Shown: piece after piece, positions 21,848-32,898 of the stretch | Layout: every line of letters starts with the position of its first letter | Position numbering within the stretch: the first letter of the stretch is position 1 | Source of the DNA: Gymnothorax reevesii | Lineage: Eukaryota > Chordata > Actinopteri > Anguilliformes > Muraenidae | Reading direction: 5' to 3' | DNA: 64,000 nucleotides | Assembly: GCA_029721435.1 (NCBI GenBank) | Contig: CM056576.1 | Span: 73,735,876 to 73,799,875, forward strand | Notes under the pieces: generated by a model | The model's input: the letters and a program-made list of their open reading frames with translations, nothing else | The model's database searches: none | What the model was told of the DNA's origin: nothing | Program-made: the position numbers and the translations under genes

Positions 21848-24800
21848 CTAGGCAAAGACACGTTCTGGTCCTGGGTGTCTCAGACGGCTGTCGAAGTCCT
21901 GTATGAGCAGGCGGGTCACCGGATGTGAGGGGTCCAGCACCAGCGGATGGAGACTGGAGTAGGTGAGGTCTTCAGACCGGCGTAGACGACCACCGACCCT
22001 GATGAGCTCTCCAGTATTGTCAAGCTCTGGAGACAGGTTAAGGAGGCGGCTGCTGCGTTGAACAGGTTTCCCAGTTTTGAGGAGCCGTAATTCTTCAGTA
22101 AAACTTTCTTGCTGAGCCCTTTTCAGGAGCATTCGCTCAGCCTGACAGTAGTCCTCTGCAGTAGCGCAGCCATCCTCGAAGGCCGCCCCATGGAGCTCCT
22201 GGGCAGTGGCTTGTAGCAGTTCCTTCCAGGTGCTGTATTGGTGTAGGTCTGTGTCGGCTTGACCGTCAGCTGTTGAGGTCACACCACAGAAAGTGGGCTT
22301 ACGCAGCTCTGTGGTGTCTGGAGGATCTCTCTGGGAACTGGATGGATCTCGCGGCCACTGGTCTGGTTCCATGAGCAGGAAGGCGGGCCCTTTACTCCAC
22401 CGGTTGGGTCTAGCGAGGTCCTGCAGGGTCTTGCCACGAGTTATATCGTCGGCAGGATTCTGAGCTGAGTCGACATAGTGCCATGTATGGTGTTGGGTTA
22501 GGTCTTGGATCTCAGCAACGCGAGTACCGACAAAGACTTTAAATCGGCATGATTCCGATCGCAGCCAGGCCAGCACTGTTGTAGAGTCAGTCCACATAAC
22601 TGTCTTCTTTATCTCCAAAGTGAGCTCCTCAGTGAGGAGCTTAGCGAGCTGAGCGCCAATAAGTGCACCGCACAGCTCCAGTCGTGGCATTGACTGCAAG
22701 CGTCTCGGGGCTACCCTCGATCGAGCCATGACGAAGGCTAGGTGTGTGGTGCTGTCATCTCCCACAGTCCTCAGGTATGCCACTGCCCCATAGGCCTGTT
22801 CGGACGCATCACAGAAGATGTGAAGCTCCCTTCCCCTGACTGAGATGGCTACATCCTTCGGTAAGTATGGACGGGAGAAACCAACTTGAGGGAGGTAGTG
22901 CAGCTCTTCCTCCCAGTCTTTCCACTGCTGTAGGAGGTCTGGGGGTAGCTGAGGGTCATCCCAGCCTCGATGCTTCTCCCAAAGGCACCTCACCAGCATC
23001 TTAGCCCTTGTGGTGTATGGCAGGATGAAGCCTAAAGGGTCGTATTGACTGGCGAGTACTTTGTAGATATTGCGCATAGTGGGCTCTCCATAATGTACTG
23101 GACGATGTTGGTAGCTCAACGTGTCGGTGGTGAAGTGCCAGCTGAGGCCTAATGTTGGCTCAGGACTGTCTGACTTATCTTGTGCGAGCCAGAGCTCTGC
23201 GCTCCGGGATCTGGTGTCCTCTGGGAGGTGGCTGATGACGCTGGGTACATTACTTGCCCACTGGCGAAGCACAAAACCAGCGGAGGACAGTAGGGTTCGG
23301 AGCTTGTCAACCAGGTCTCTCGCCGCATCGGTGGATGGCAGGCTCTGGAGGCAATTGTCAACATAAAAGCATCTTTCCACAGATGTCCTCACCTCGTCGT
23401 CTGGCTGGCTGTTGTCCTTCGTGTGGCGCTGCAGGGCGAATGTAGCACAGCAGGGGCTACATGTCGTACTGAATGGAAGTACTTGCCATTCGTAGACTGC
23501 AGCCGGCCTGTCCTGTCGCAGGTCACGCCAGACAAAGCGTAGGAGAGGGCGGTCTTCTTGAAGTAGGCGTACCTGGTGGAACATGCTCTTTATGTCTCCA
23601 CTCACAGCCACGTCATGCTCACGGAATCGGAGAAGGACCCCCAGCAGCGATGCCCCAAGGGTAGGCCCGGGTAAGAGGTAGTCATTTAGATTCTGGCCCC
23701 GATACTGAAATGAGCAATTGAGCACGAGGCGGTGTTTACCGTTATGGCTTACTAGGTGGTGGGGTATATACCAGGCCTCGTCTCCCCGGTTTAGCTCAGA
23801 TGGGTCAACCTTGACGATTGCCCCTGCCCGGATCAGCTTCTCAATCTCTGCTTGGTATATCTCGGCTCTCTCTGGATCTCGCTGGAGTCTTCTTTCGACT
23901 CCCCTTAGGCTAGGCATGACAGCATCAGGGCTGGCTTTGAGGCACGGCATATTTTTGCGGCGCAGCAGAGGAGTTGCATAGCGCCTCACACCATCAATCT
24001 CTATACGAGTTGTCCTCTCTTCTAACAGGCTAACAGCTAAATTATCCTGCTTGGAGCGGGTTACTACTTTGCTGCTCCGCAGGGCAATAACGTCGGCTTG
24101 CCAGAGTCTCTCTACATGTCTCATCAGCTCACTCTCCTGAGGCGGGATGGAGGTGAGCAGGCACTGCTGTGGACTGTTTAACTGGCAGATGACACTGGAG
24201 GGGCCCTGGAGGGTCCAACCCAGGCGGGTGTGGACAGCAGCAGGACCACCAGGAGGCCCCAGACGCACAGGCGCAGTAGGGGTAATGAGGTGTGGATGGT
24301 CACTGCCTATAAGCAGGAGTGGCTTTATCCTCTTGAATGGCTGGAGGGGCAGGCCGCACAAATGCTTGTACTTCATCTGAAGTGATTCTATTGGATACGT
24401 GTGATCGGTGAGGTCGATGTGGGCTGCAGTGAAGGCACTGGTGATTTGATACCGATTCTTTGGGTTAGCTATGGGTGCGATGGTAAAGGACACACAGCTG
24501 CCACTGAGGGTTTGCACATCCTGTCTGATGGTGCGCAGCGACAGGCTTTCAGGGGTGCCAATGAGACCTAGTTTCTGAGCTGCAGACGGCAGCAACATCG
24601 TTCTCTCTGACCCGTCATCTAATACTGCAAAGGTATTGAGGGTGTGGCTACCATGGAAAAGGGACACTGGAACAACTTTAAGCAGGATTCTGCTGCCCTC
24701 TGTTGGTCGGTCTAGGTACAACACTCGAGTGGAGCCTTCACCTCCATCCTGAGACGGCACTGCTTGTGTTGTTGCTTTCAGTGGTCTGCTGTTGACGTCG

Positions 24801-24922
24801 TGAAGAACTTGTAGGTGGCGACCTTGGCACAGTTTACAAGGCTTCTTAAGGTTGCACTGTGCAGCTTGGTGCATGCGAGCGCAACGCCAGCACCTTTTGT
24901 TGTCCTTTATCCACTCAGACAG
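21848..24922 (-). pseudogene. BEL pol: protease, reverse transcriptase, RNase H
   Basis: Open from just after the first stop (TAA at 24923-24925) to a TAG at 21848. Numbering from the methionine at 24874: two cysteine knuckles (CWRCARMHQ lies just before this methionine, CKLCQGRH follows it), a retroviral-type protease with FAVLDDGSE at 82-90, and reverse transcriptase with SGDIKSMFHQV at about 425. FYVDNCLQS follows at about 503; the N after YVD is usual for BEL/Pao. RNase H has FCDASEQAYGA at about 687, LELCGAL at about 732 and WTDSTT at about 761, and the histidine-bearing start of integrase lies near the C-terminus. Apart from the stops at each end the reading frame is clean over 1,024 codons, in keeping with youth. 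Confidence 0.93.
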
Positions 24923-26713
24923 TTAGTCTTTGCTGAGTCTGCTGATGGCAGCACACTGGCTAAGATGATGTTCCCGGTTATCACAAAAGGCACAGTATGG
25001 TGATGGCTTGACTTTTGTGGAGGGGCTACCTGGTTCTTTCACTTCTTTCCCCATGCTGTCGGATCCATGTAGCACCGTGACAGGACGTTTCCCTGATCGT
25101 GGGTCAAGCTTTGGGTTATTCTGCTTGTCTTTCACCCCTTTGGAGGAGAGCTGGCCATCGAAGTCTTGACACCAGGACTCGTACATCAGCCAATGGGCTA
25201 GGTCGTAGAGGGTGTAGCTGTTTCGAAACTGACTGAACATGCATCTGCGGAACTCAGCACGCTGTTCAGAGGGTAACTTACTGAGCAGGCGAGCAACATG
25301 AGATCCGCACTGTAGCTCCACGTCTCCATCCGGGCCAAGTGTCTTTAACATCCCCACTAATGCCTGAACCTGAAGTGAGAATTTCTCGAAGGCAGCCACG
25401 TCTCCTCGCCTGATGTCAGGTGAGTCCATTACTGTGGCAATTCTCCTTAAGGCTAACTGGTGTGGCTGTCCAAACTTCTCATTCAAGGCTAGCATTGTGT
25501 CTGTAAAGGGAGTCTGAGAGTGAAGGTAAGCATCAGCTATCAGCCGAGCCTCCTCTAGCTTGAGGTGGTCTGTTAACACTTGATACTTGAACAGTTCAGA
25601 ACTGTCAGGAGGTAACAAGTTCTCTAAGGCAATCCTGAGGTGAGCGAACTCACCAGGGTCTCTGTGAGATAAGTTGGGGATGGTTGGACGAGGGCCACGG
25701 TAAGCTGAATCATGGCTCGTGTACTGACTGGGCGGTGGCGGGTACAATGATGGCGCTGCCGGCGGGTAGAGAGGGCACTGAGGTGAAGATGAGTGATCAG
25801 GCTGTGGTGGGCGGGGAGCTGGAGTGTTCAGTGGCTTGCCATAGGGTGTGGAGGTGAGCACCCGAGGAGGCGGAGCAAAGGGAGACCAGGCAGGGCGTTG
25901 TGGTGGCAGTGGCGGGTAACTCGCCGCGCCAGCACGGCGGTTAGCCCTGGGAGGCTCATGGGCTGATGCCACTGGCGGTGGCAGCTGACCTGCTGGCTGC
26001 CGCCTCGCTTTGGCTGACAGAGTCTCATTCTTAATTATCTGAAGCTCACTCATCAATCTGTCGAGGTGTTCGATCACTGGCTGGTTGGCGAGGGGTGCTG
26101 CCTCATCTTCGCAGACCGGAGGTGGTGGTAATGGCCAGTCTTCATCCTCATTGTTTGTTGTATGTAAGTCACTGGCATACATGTCTTGACTATGCTGGAT
26201 GCTGCATGTACTCCTCATCAGTTGCTTCATATCTGCATAAATGGCCTTTGATTCCGCCAGGTCAGCTGATACATGCTCCTGCTGCTGTTGGAGCAGGCGC
26301 CGCTCATGCTGGATCTCTTCTAACTCTTTTCTGAAGTCCGCAGCTTGGGAGGTTTGCTGGCGTGGGCTGTAATAAGGGTTTCGGTAATCACGGGACCTCT
26401 CTTCTTCCCCATCTTGAGGCGGCTTGTGGGCTAGCTGCCCCTCTCTATCATGCAGCAGACGTTTGGATACGTGCCATGTGTCGTTTTCCCCAAGGAGGGC
26501 ATCCCAGCTCAGCTGCGGGTGGAGTGGGGTTGGGTACAGAGAGGTGGAGGCGGTCTTCTTAGCCGCTTCCTGTGTGGGAGTCGTCAGCTGCATTCCAGCT
26601 CCAGGTCTACGGGATCCAAAGGCAACTTCATAGTCTTCAAAACGAGCAGGTGGGCGTGTGATGCGCCGCGGGCGTGCGCCATGGGCTTCAGACTCCTGGA
26701 CATCCATCTTCAT
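24923..26713 (-). CDS. BEL gag
   Basis: 596 codons from the ATG at 26713. The N-terminal region contains RPPARFEDYEV, a motif seen in BEL gag proteins. A predicted coiled coil rich in Q/E/L (about residues 130-170) and a proline-rich linker (about 265-345) follow. Next is a capsid-like domain of the DUF1759 type (about 350-500, with HLRIALENLLPP and the FEKFSLQVQALV block). A zinc knuckle C-x2-C-x5-H-x4-C (CAFCDNREHHLSQC) lies at the end. The frame stops at TAA 24923-24925, and the same frame continues into pol. A hAT-type element lies directly upstream, its target duplication overlapping the first two bases of the ATG. Confidence 0.9.
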   Translation of the reverse strand: MKMDVQESEAHGARPRRITRPPARFEDYEVAFGSRRPGAGMQLTTPTQEAAKKTASTSLYPTPLHPQLSWDALLGENDTWHVSKRLLHDREGQLAHKPPQDGEEERSRDYRNPYYSPRQQTSQAADFRKELEEIQHERRLLQQQQEHVSADLAESKAIYADMKQLMRSTCSIQHSQDMYASDLHTTNNEDEDWPLPPPPVCEDEAAPLANQPVIEHLDRLMSELQIIKNETLSAKARRQPAGQLPPPVASAHEPPRANRRAGAASYPPLPPQRPAWSPFAPPPRVLTSTPYGKPLNTPAPRPPQPDHSSSPQCPLYPPAAPSLYPPPPSQYTSHDSAYRGPRPTIPNLSHRDPGEFAHLRIALENLLPPDSSELFKYQVLTDHLKLEEARLIADAYLHSQTPFTDTMLALNEKFGQPHQLALRRIATVMDSPDIRRGDVAAFEKFSLQVQALVGMLKTLGPDGDVELQCGSHVARLLSKLPSEQRAEFRRCMFSQFRNSYTLYDLAHWLMYESWCQDFDGQLSSKGVKDKQNNPKLDPRSGKRPVTVLHGSDSMGKEVKEPGSPSTKVKPSPYCAFCDNREHHLSQCAAISRLSKD

Positions 26714-26719
26714 CTAGAT

Positions 26720-26933
26720 CAGTGTTTCTCAAACCTCTCCTGGAGGACCACCTGCCCTGCCTGTTTTAGATCTTTCCCTGCCCCAGCACAGGTGATTCAA
26801 ATAATCAGGATGTTATCAATCAGCTTTAGAGGGTCAATAACGAGCTGATCATTTTAATCACCTGTGCTAAAACAGGGAAAGATCTAAGACATGCAGGACA
26901 GGTGGTCCTCTAGGAGAGGTTTGAGAAGCACTG
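26720..26933. mobile_element. hAT-type palindromic short element in BEL leader
   Basis: 214 bp, termini CAGTGTTTCTCAAACC and its complement, nearly palindromic over its whole length, flanked by a perfect 8-bp duplication ATCTAGAT (26712-26719, 26934-26941). An 8-bp duplication with CAGTG...CACTG ends fits a hAT superfamily MITE. It lies between the primer-binding site and the gag ATG. Confidence 0.9.
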
Positions 26934-26955
26934 ATCTAGATTGAGTGCGATGTAA

Positions 26956-26973
26956 CTCCGGCTCGAAGGACCA
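26956..26973 (-). other. BEL primer-binding site, tRNA-Tyr type
   Basis: On the minus strand TGGTCCTTCGAGCCGG begins four bases after the 5' LTR. It is complementary to the 3' end of animal tRNA-Tyr (CCGGCUCGAAGGA plus CCA), with one likely mismatch farther in. This would prime minus-strand synthesis. Confidence 0.75.
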
Positions 26974-26977
26974 TTAA

Positions 26978-27967
26978 TGTGGGTGAGGAGATTCAGATGG
27001 TTAGGACTGTATGAAGATTGTTCGGGATTTCCACCGCACACAAACTGGAGTGTCGGCCAGAACACTACTTAAAGCCAGAATTTCCCAGGAGCAGGTGTTG
27101 ACAAGGAGAAGCACAATGATGAGGCAAGGATTTGTTATCAAAAACTTGTATTGAAAGGCTTCCATAGATATAGATCGGAGTAGCAGAATGTACTCGGGTG
27201 GGTGAATGTGTGTGTGGTTTCTACAATAAAACAGAAAAGGAGAAAATAGTGAGTACAAGGTAGTGTAACATTCATCAATTAACCTATTAATTAACTGAAT
27301 AATACACCATTACAGCGCATTATCGTAGCCTGTAACTTTAGCAGTGACGCATAGGCTAACTGATTACGGGAGAGGTAATGTTCCGTATAACCGGGCGTAT
27401 CTATATATTCGGTACACAGGCGCTAGTTAGCTTGCACTCGCGGCACAGCACATCACAAATACCCTGCGGCATGTAGCCATTATAATAAACACATTAACAG
27501 GGAACACACCATGTTATCAAAGACTAGAATTCAGTGCGCGAACGTAACAACGAATTCACTCGGGAATTAGCAGGCTAATTTCTTCCAGTTATGAGGACGC
27601 TAATGTTTCTTTCACTCGATATAACAGTGGAAACTTAAGGTAGATCATTCGTCTGATAAACCTAATAAACAGATTCATACATTCATCTCTTCAAGTTATG
27701 AACAGTAAAACAATAAACGAAACTTACTTTGGTCAGATAACGCACACTTCTTCAAACTAGCGACTGGTAAGTATCAAATGCTCGAACACATAGACCACCA
27801 CTGACTGGAAAAATGCGCCGATATCTAAGACAAACAAGGTACGCGGTCCACTACTAATGATGCAGGCGCTTCCAAAATAAAAGTCCAATAAAAGTCCAAT
27901 ACCCGTTATAGGAGAAAACTAAGGACTGGTAACACAAAAAATACATAAGCCCACAGCCTTTTGTACA
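26978..27967 (-). repeat. BEL 5' LTR
   Basis: 990 bp, near-identical to the LTR at 19728-20716. It is followed on the plus strand by CCCTG, matching the left flank. Confidence 0.95.
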
Positions 27968-27972
27968 CCCTG

Positions 27973-29381
27973 TGCAAATATTTAAAGTAATGGATAGAGT
28001 TACAGTCCGCTAGCTGAGATTTTGCAGGCTCACTACGCAAAATGAAGCAATGCTCTGTGGTCAGTTATTGCAGTGCTGTGGACAGTTGCATAAGACATCT
28101 TTATGGGATATTTCCCTCAGGTCTTCCCATTATATTCCATTACATGTGCATTTAATTAATATACACTGATATGCAGCAAAGTGCTAAATAAACACTCTCA
28201 CGTTTGGAAAACATTTGAGGGGTTTTATGCAATGTCTATGGACGATTCCCTGACTAAAGGTAAAATATTTCCCTAAGTCACATATCTAAGGAGAAAACTT
28301 TTGGAATTTAAAAGAATTGACCACTGCACTTCAACCTGTTGGCATTGTTTGAAGCTCTGTTATCAGTATCAGGTTGAAAAACAGAATTCAAATCTTTCCC
28401 TACACTGTCATAACACTAGAAATAAGCAGTTTAAACACTGAGAAGTGCCCCTATACACACTGTATTTAGCAGTTTTAGAGTATTTGAAAAAGTTGTTCAT
28501 GTTATATAATGTTCATTGGCAAGTGAAAGCACTCAGATGTGAAGCCTCACTCATTGAATGTAGCAGGTTAGAAAAAAAAAACACACTATATCCAAAGAGA
28601 CTCATGTCGTGCCTTCAATTTGCCACAAAATGACATTCTTTGACTGGGTCGTATTTTTCCAAAAAAATACTGTGTTTCTTGTAATGCGACCATGTCAAAG
28701 TCACAATCTACAGTGGAACAGGACAACTGGGACTTTACATCGCTTGGCATTCTGAATATGAAGTTTGACATGATGCGCAGTCATCAAAATTCGATGTTAT
28801 GTTAAACGTGACTGAACTGTTTGGTTGATAATGTTGCAACATGAAATTGTTATTAGAAGATATTTAAAGTAGGTGAAGGCCATGTAGCTTCCATGTCATC
28901 CAACTTGATTATCCAGTGAGTTCACCTTATGAATTTGACATGGCTACACCAAAAAATGTCATGGTAGTGCAAAGGCGTAATGAAAGTAACACTGTTCAGA
29001 AACAATGGGACCTTTTGACCCCATTAACCAGGTCAAGGTCATCCACCTTTAATGTTCTACAAGCTGATTATCCAGAACATACATGCTGTAAATTTTAAAT
29101 GGTGACAACAAAAATAGTGGATGTAATCAAGGAAACAGTGTTTACAAAGAATGTGACCTTCTGACCCCTTAAAGTAGGTCAAGGTTACCCATCTTCAAAC
29201 TTGTCCAAACTATATGTCCCAAGAACTGTCCCTTTGAATTTCATTAAACTGAGATTGATAGGAAAGGAGTTATTGTCTACACAGATGGACAGACAGACGG
29301 ACGCAAGGCCTTTGCAGTACTCGATGGCCATACTTTGGCCTCGGGTAATAAATGGGAATCAGTAGTGTAGATGTACAAGAT
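27973..29381. other. No gene recognised between BEL and the next short element
   Basis: Mostly unassigned DNA. About 28900-29340 resembles a dispersed repeat with AGGTCAAGGT stretches and a CAGACAGACGGACG motif. A similar repeat occurs at about 34650-34915. Confidence 0.4.
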
Positions 29382-29585
29382 CAGGGGTCCCCAATCTTTC
29401 CCTCAAAGGGCCGGTGTGGGTGCAGGCTTTCATTGCAACCAACCATCTACGCACCTGATGCTACTAATCAAGCTTATTCGTAAGCAGTCCAGGGGTTGAT
29501 TAATAGCATCAGGTGTGTAAATGCTTGGTTGCAATGAAAGCCTGCACCCACACCGACCCTTTCTGGGAAAGATTGAGGACCCCTG
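29382..29585. mobile_element. hAT-type palindromic short element, copy 1
   Basis: 204 bp with termini CAGGGGTCCCCAATC and GACCCCTG. The arms are complementary over GGTGTGGGTGCAGGCTTTC. Same family and length as 46225-46428. No clean 8-bp duplication remains here. Confidence 0.75.
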
Positions 29586-29900
29586 ATGTAGATGGTTTTG
29601 GAACTGTGGTTCAGACACTTTGTTGTAAAAGCCATTTTTCACGGGCGCATCTGATATCTGGCCGCCTCCTGTATTTGTTTAGTATGAGACAAATTTACCA
29701 AAATTGAAACCTTTGGTCCAAGACTAACGTAAGCTCCTCCTCTTGAAGCCTAACACAATGGTACCAGTCCACTGAAACCAGAGAAATCCTCTGCAGTCTC
29801 AATAGTTCATTGCTTCATGCCTCATTCTCAAAGTCTTTCTTGCTTTTCGTTGGATTATACTTGTTCACATCATTAATTCAACTTATTTTGGAGTGTTGCA

Positions 29901-30353
29901 ATGGACATTGAGATCCATATTCTTTTTATGTTTGGTATCTACAGCTTTGGTAAGATTTTATATTTATTTTATTCGTTCATTCATTCCATGCAAGTGATGT
30001 TTGTTTTGTGCTATGAAAATTTCTGAATTCTTTTTTTCAGAATGCAGAGCTGAAGACACCGTGACACAGTCCAACAGCGATAAGATTGCTCTTGAAAGAG
30101 AGTCAGTGACACTTGACTGCAAATATAGCACAAGCAGTGCACAGCCATTTCTATTTTGGTACATACAGTAACCAAATGGATTCCCTAAGTTCATGTTGAG
30201 ACAAGATCTACAGTATATGGCTCAAAAAAACAATGCACCAGAATTCAAGGAGAGATTTGATGCTCATCTCAACAAAACCTCAAGCACTGTACCTTTAACA
30301 ATACAGAGGGTGCAGCTGTCTGACTCTGCTGCGTATTACAGTGCTCTGAGGCC
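29901..30353 (+). pseudogene. TCR alpha-type V segment, pseudogene
   Basis: Leader exon 29901-29949 (MDIEIHILFMFGI, donor GGTAAG), intron with pyrimidine tract and CAG at 30038-30040, V exon 30041-30353. Landmarks: first cysteine in TLDCKYS, tryptophan in FWYIQ, and SDSAAYY before the signal. Two defects show: a TAA directly after WYIQ at 30170-30172, and the second conserved cysteine replaced by serine (YYSALRP). Its sequence differs a good deal from the A/B pair, so it is another V family. The ALRPTV ending is common in fish TRAV segments. Confidence 0.85.
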
Positions 30354-30391
30354 TACAGTGATGATGAACTGTTCACTTCCATACAAAAACA
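30354..30391 (+). promoter_or_regulatory. V recombination signal of the pseudogene
   Basis: Heptamer TACAGTG (one change from CACAGTG, at the critical first base), 22-bp spacer, nonamer ACAAAAACA (8 of 9). Loss of the first C should greatly weaken cleavage. Confidence 0.75.
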
Positions 30392-31684
30392 GTGAGTGCA
30401 ATGGGCACATATTGAAATTACAGATTTGCTTTGTGGGTTGTGCTATAGTATCCTGGTACACTGGGAAGGAGAAATTAAGTGAAATAAAACTGAAGAAATA
30501 TCGAACATTTTTGCTCTGCCACGTCCTTTCGTGAACAAATTATATTTTCTGTTCTCTGAAAATGATCCAATTCAGCTCTGGATACTGTCCAACTTTAGCT
30601 GAAAGTGATGCAGTTGTTCTTAGCTTCACAGAGGATAAAAAAAGTACATTTTTTTATGTCTTACTCTCTGCTGGAAAAATTTTAACCATCCTCTCGTACT
30701 CTTCAGATTGATGTAAAATCTACTCATTGCAAAACTTCGCCACAGTAGAAAGAGAATAGAAAAAGGTGCATACTGAAAAGAACGGACTTTGACTCCAAAT
30801 GCACTTCAGCCTCGGCAGGGCGTTTATTAGGATTAGCGAAGCTCATGGTTAAATACAGAAACAGATTGATAGCCAGGCAAACAGGGTAATGCAGAATAGT
30901 CAAAATCAGAGTCAGGGGACAAGCAGAAATATTCGGTAATCTGGAAATCAATCCGCACAAAGACAGTAACAAAAGGGGTAGATCTAAGGGTATGGAAGGG
31001 GAAGGAAAAGGGAGTTGGATGGGATAAGGGAGAAACACGGGAGAATCTAAACAGATGGGTACAAAATGTGAATAAGGGAGAACAAAGTACTACTCACTCA
31101 ACTTGCAATCAAACAACGTAATACAAACAATCAATAACAAAACTTACAAGAGAATACACAAGAAACGAGCAATTAGCAATCAAAACCAGAAAACGCAGAA
31201 ACGAGACTTAACCAAAGCGAGCTTAAGGGAAGAAACGAGTCGACAAGAAGCTGGGGAAAAAGTGGGTCTTTTAAACACAAATTAATAAAGTGGAATCCCA
31301 GCTGAACACCGGACAGCTGTAGAGAGAGGCGTAACTAGAAAAGCAAGGACGGTGATAGGAGAGAGAGGGGAAACAGGTGGAGTTCTAACTTTGATCTAAC
31401 TAATCACCCGTGCCTCTCTAAACTACTCTCAGGTGTGGATAGTCAATGAGAACAGCAAGAAAGAAGGAGGTGGAATTACCTCACCGAAATACAGGGAAGA
31501 GAGTGTGATGAAAAAGACAAGACACCACGAGACAGAAACAAAAGGAAAACATTCAAGACCAATAACAGCGCAATCTTGCAGAGACATACATACTCTAAAA
31601 GAATAAATATGATACATAAATAAATAGCAACTAAAATTGCTAAAACATACTAAAAACAAACATGCAAATCAGCGATTCCCAACA

Positions 31685-32052
31685 GATTCCCAACCGGTCA
31701 CAAAATCCACTGCGATATTAGCCCAGGGTCTGGAAGGGACCGGAAGTGGTTGCAGGAGACCAGCTGGAGCAGTGTGGGTGACTTTATTCTGGGCACAGAC
31801 CGGACAAGCCGTGGTGAGACTCTTGACATCTCTTCGGACCGTTGCCCTCCAGAACCTCTGAGTTAGCATGGCCAAGGTCCGGTTGGCTCCAGGATGGCAG
31901 GCGAGACGTGAAGAATGGGTCCACTGGAGTACTTCGGCCCGGAGGTTGTCTGGGACAAATAGACAGTTCTTAGGACAGTTAGTAGGTGGCCCCCCAGAAG
32001 GTTGTGACCTTCTAACCCGATTCTCCAGTTCCCATACTAATGACCCCACCAC
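31685..32052 (-). pseudogene. Gypsy integrase N-terminal fragment
   Basis: A minus-strand frame with the histidine/cysteine zinc-binding motif (H at SRLACHPG, then CPVCAQNK) and PWANIAVDFVTGWE, the start of the catalytic core. It is then cut by the LTR-like block with a GATTCCCAAC microrepeat at the junction. Two stop codons separate it from the RNase H fragment. Confidence 0.85.
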
Positions 32053-32172
32053 AACTCGACCAGGCAGGATAGTCTGTGGCTCCTTGGGAGGAGCGTCTGG
32101 TGCTAATTTACGTGACAGGGCGTCAGGTATCTAATTAAGGGAGCCTGGGCGATAAGCTAAGGTGAAATTAAG

Positions 32173-32709
32173 TCAATCGAAAAATAGTGACCAACGAGAT
32201 TGGCGAGAATTAAGTCTCTTAGCTGTGCGGAGGTACTCCAGATTCTTATGGTCAGTCCAGACCTGGAATGAAACCTTAGCCCCTTCAAGGCAGTGACGCC
32301 ACTCCTCTAATGCCAATTTTACCGCCAGGAACTCCCGATTTCTGATATCATAGTTTCTCTCGGCCGGGCTTAATCTGCGGGAGAAGAAGGCACAAGGGTG
32401 TATCTTATTATCTTTGCCGTTGTGTTGGGGGGACAGAACTGCCCCCACACCGGTGTTGGAGGCGTCAACCTCGACGATGAACTGCTTTTCAGGATTTGGC
32501 TGTTGGAGAACAGGGGCAGAGGTGAATTTTTGCTTTAGCTCCTGAAAGGCCTTCTCCGCCAATGGGGTCCACGCAAAAGGAACTTTGGGGAAAGTCAGAG
32601 CAGTTAGTGGGGCAGCAACGGTACTATAATTACGAATGAAACGGCGGTAAAAATTGGCAAACCCTAAGAAACACTGTAGTTCCTTGCGTGTAGTGGGGGT
32701 AGCCCAACC
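32173..32709 (-). pseudogene. Gypsy reverse transcriptase C-terminus and RNase H
   Basis: A minus-strand frame with [12 protein letters not shown] (end of the reverse transcriptase) followed by RNase [26 protein letters not shown] and [11 protein letters not shown]. It is joined directly to a partial LTR at 32710, so the upstream pol is deleted. Confidence 0.9.
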
Positions 32710-32898
32710 CACCGAAATACAGGGAAGAGAGCGTGACACCTAGAGACTGAAACCAGAGGAAAACATTCAAGACCAAAGACAGCGCAATCTTGCAGAAACA
32801 TACATACTCTAAAAGAATAAATATGATAAATAAATAAATAGCGACTAAAATTACTAAAACATACTAAAAACAAACATACAACTCAGCGATTCCCAACA

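Larger units (their letters stand above)
19728..27967 (-). mobile_element. BEL/Pao LTR retrotransposon, nearly complete
   Basis: An 8.24-kb element on the minus strand, flanked by a perfect 5-bp target duplication CCCTG (19723-19727 and 27968-27972). It has two LTRs of 989 and 990 bp with TG...CA ends, a primer-binding site, a G-rich polypurine-like tract, and one gag-pol frame interrupted by two stop codons. Protein order (gag, protease, reverse transcriptase, RNase H, integrase) and zinc-knuckle features fit BEL/Pao. The LTRs differ at only three places by eye, so insertion is recent. A 214-bp hAT-type element sits in its 5' untranslated region. Confidence 0.95.
30770..32898 (-). mobile_element. 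Rearranged Ty3/Gypsy element
   Basis: A left LTR-like block (about 30770-31684) and a partial second copy (32710-32898) share about 190 bp in direct repeat, both ending GCGATTCCCAACA. Between them lies a decayed pol. Gag, protease and most of the reverse transcriptase are missing on one side, and most of the integrase core on the other. The left outer boundary is uncertain. Confidence 0.7.

Noticed and set aside
22000..24900. Several plus-strand frames of 60-87 residues
   Set aside because: Shadows opposite the BEL pol frame.
25828..26848. Plus-strand frames up to 132 residues
   Set aside because: Antisense of gag and of the hAT-type insert. No independent support.
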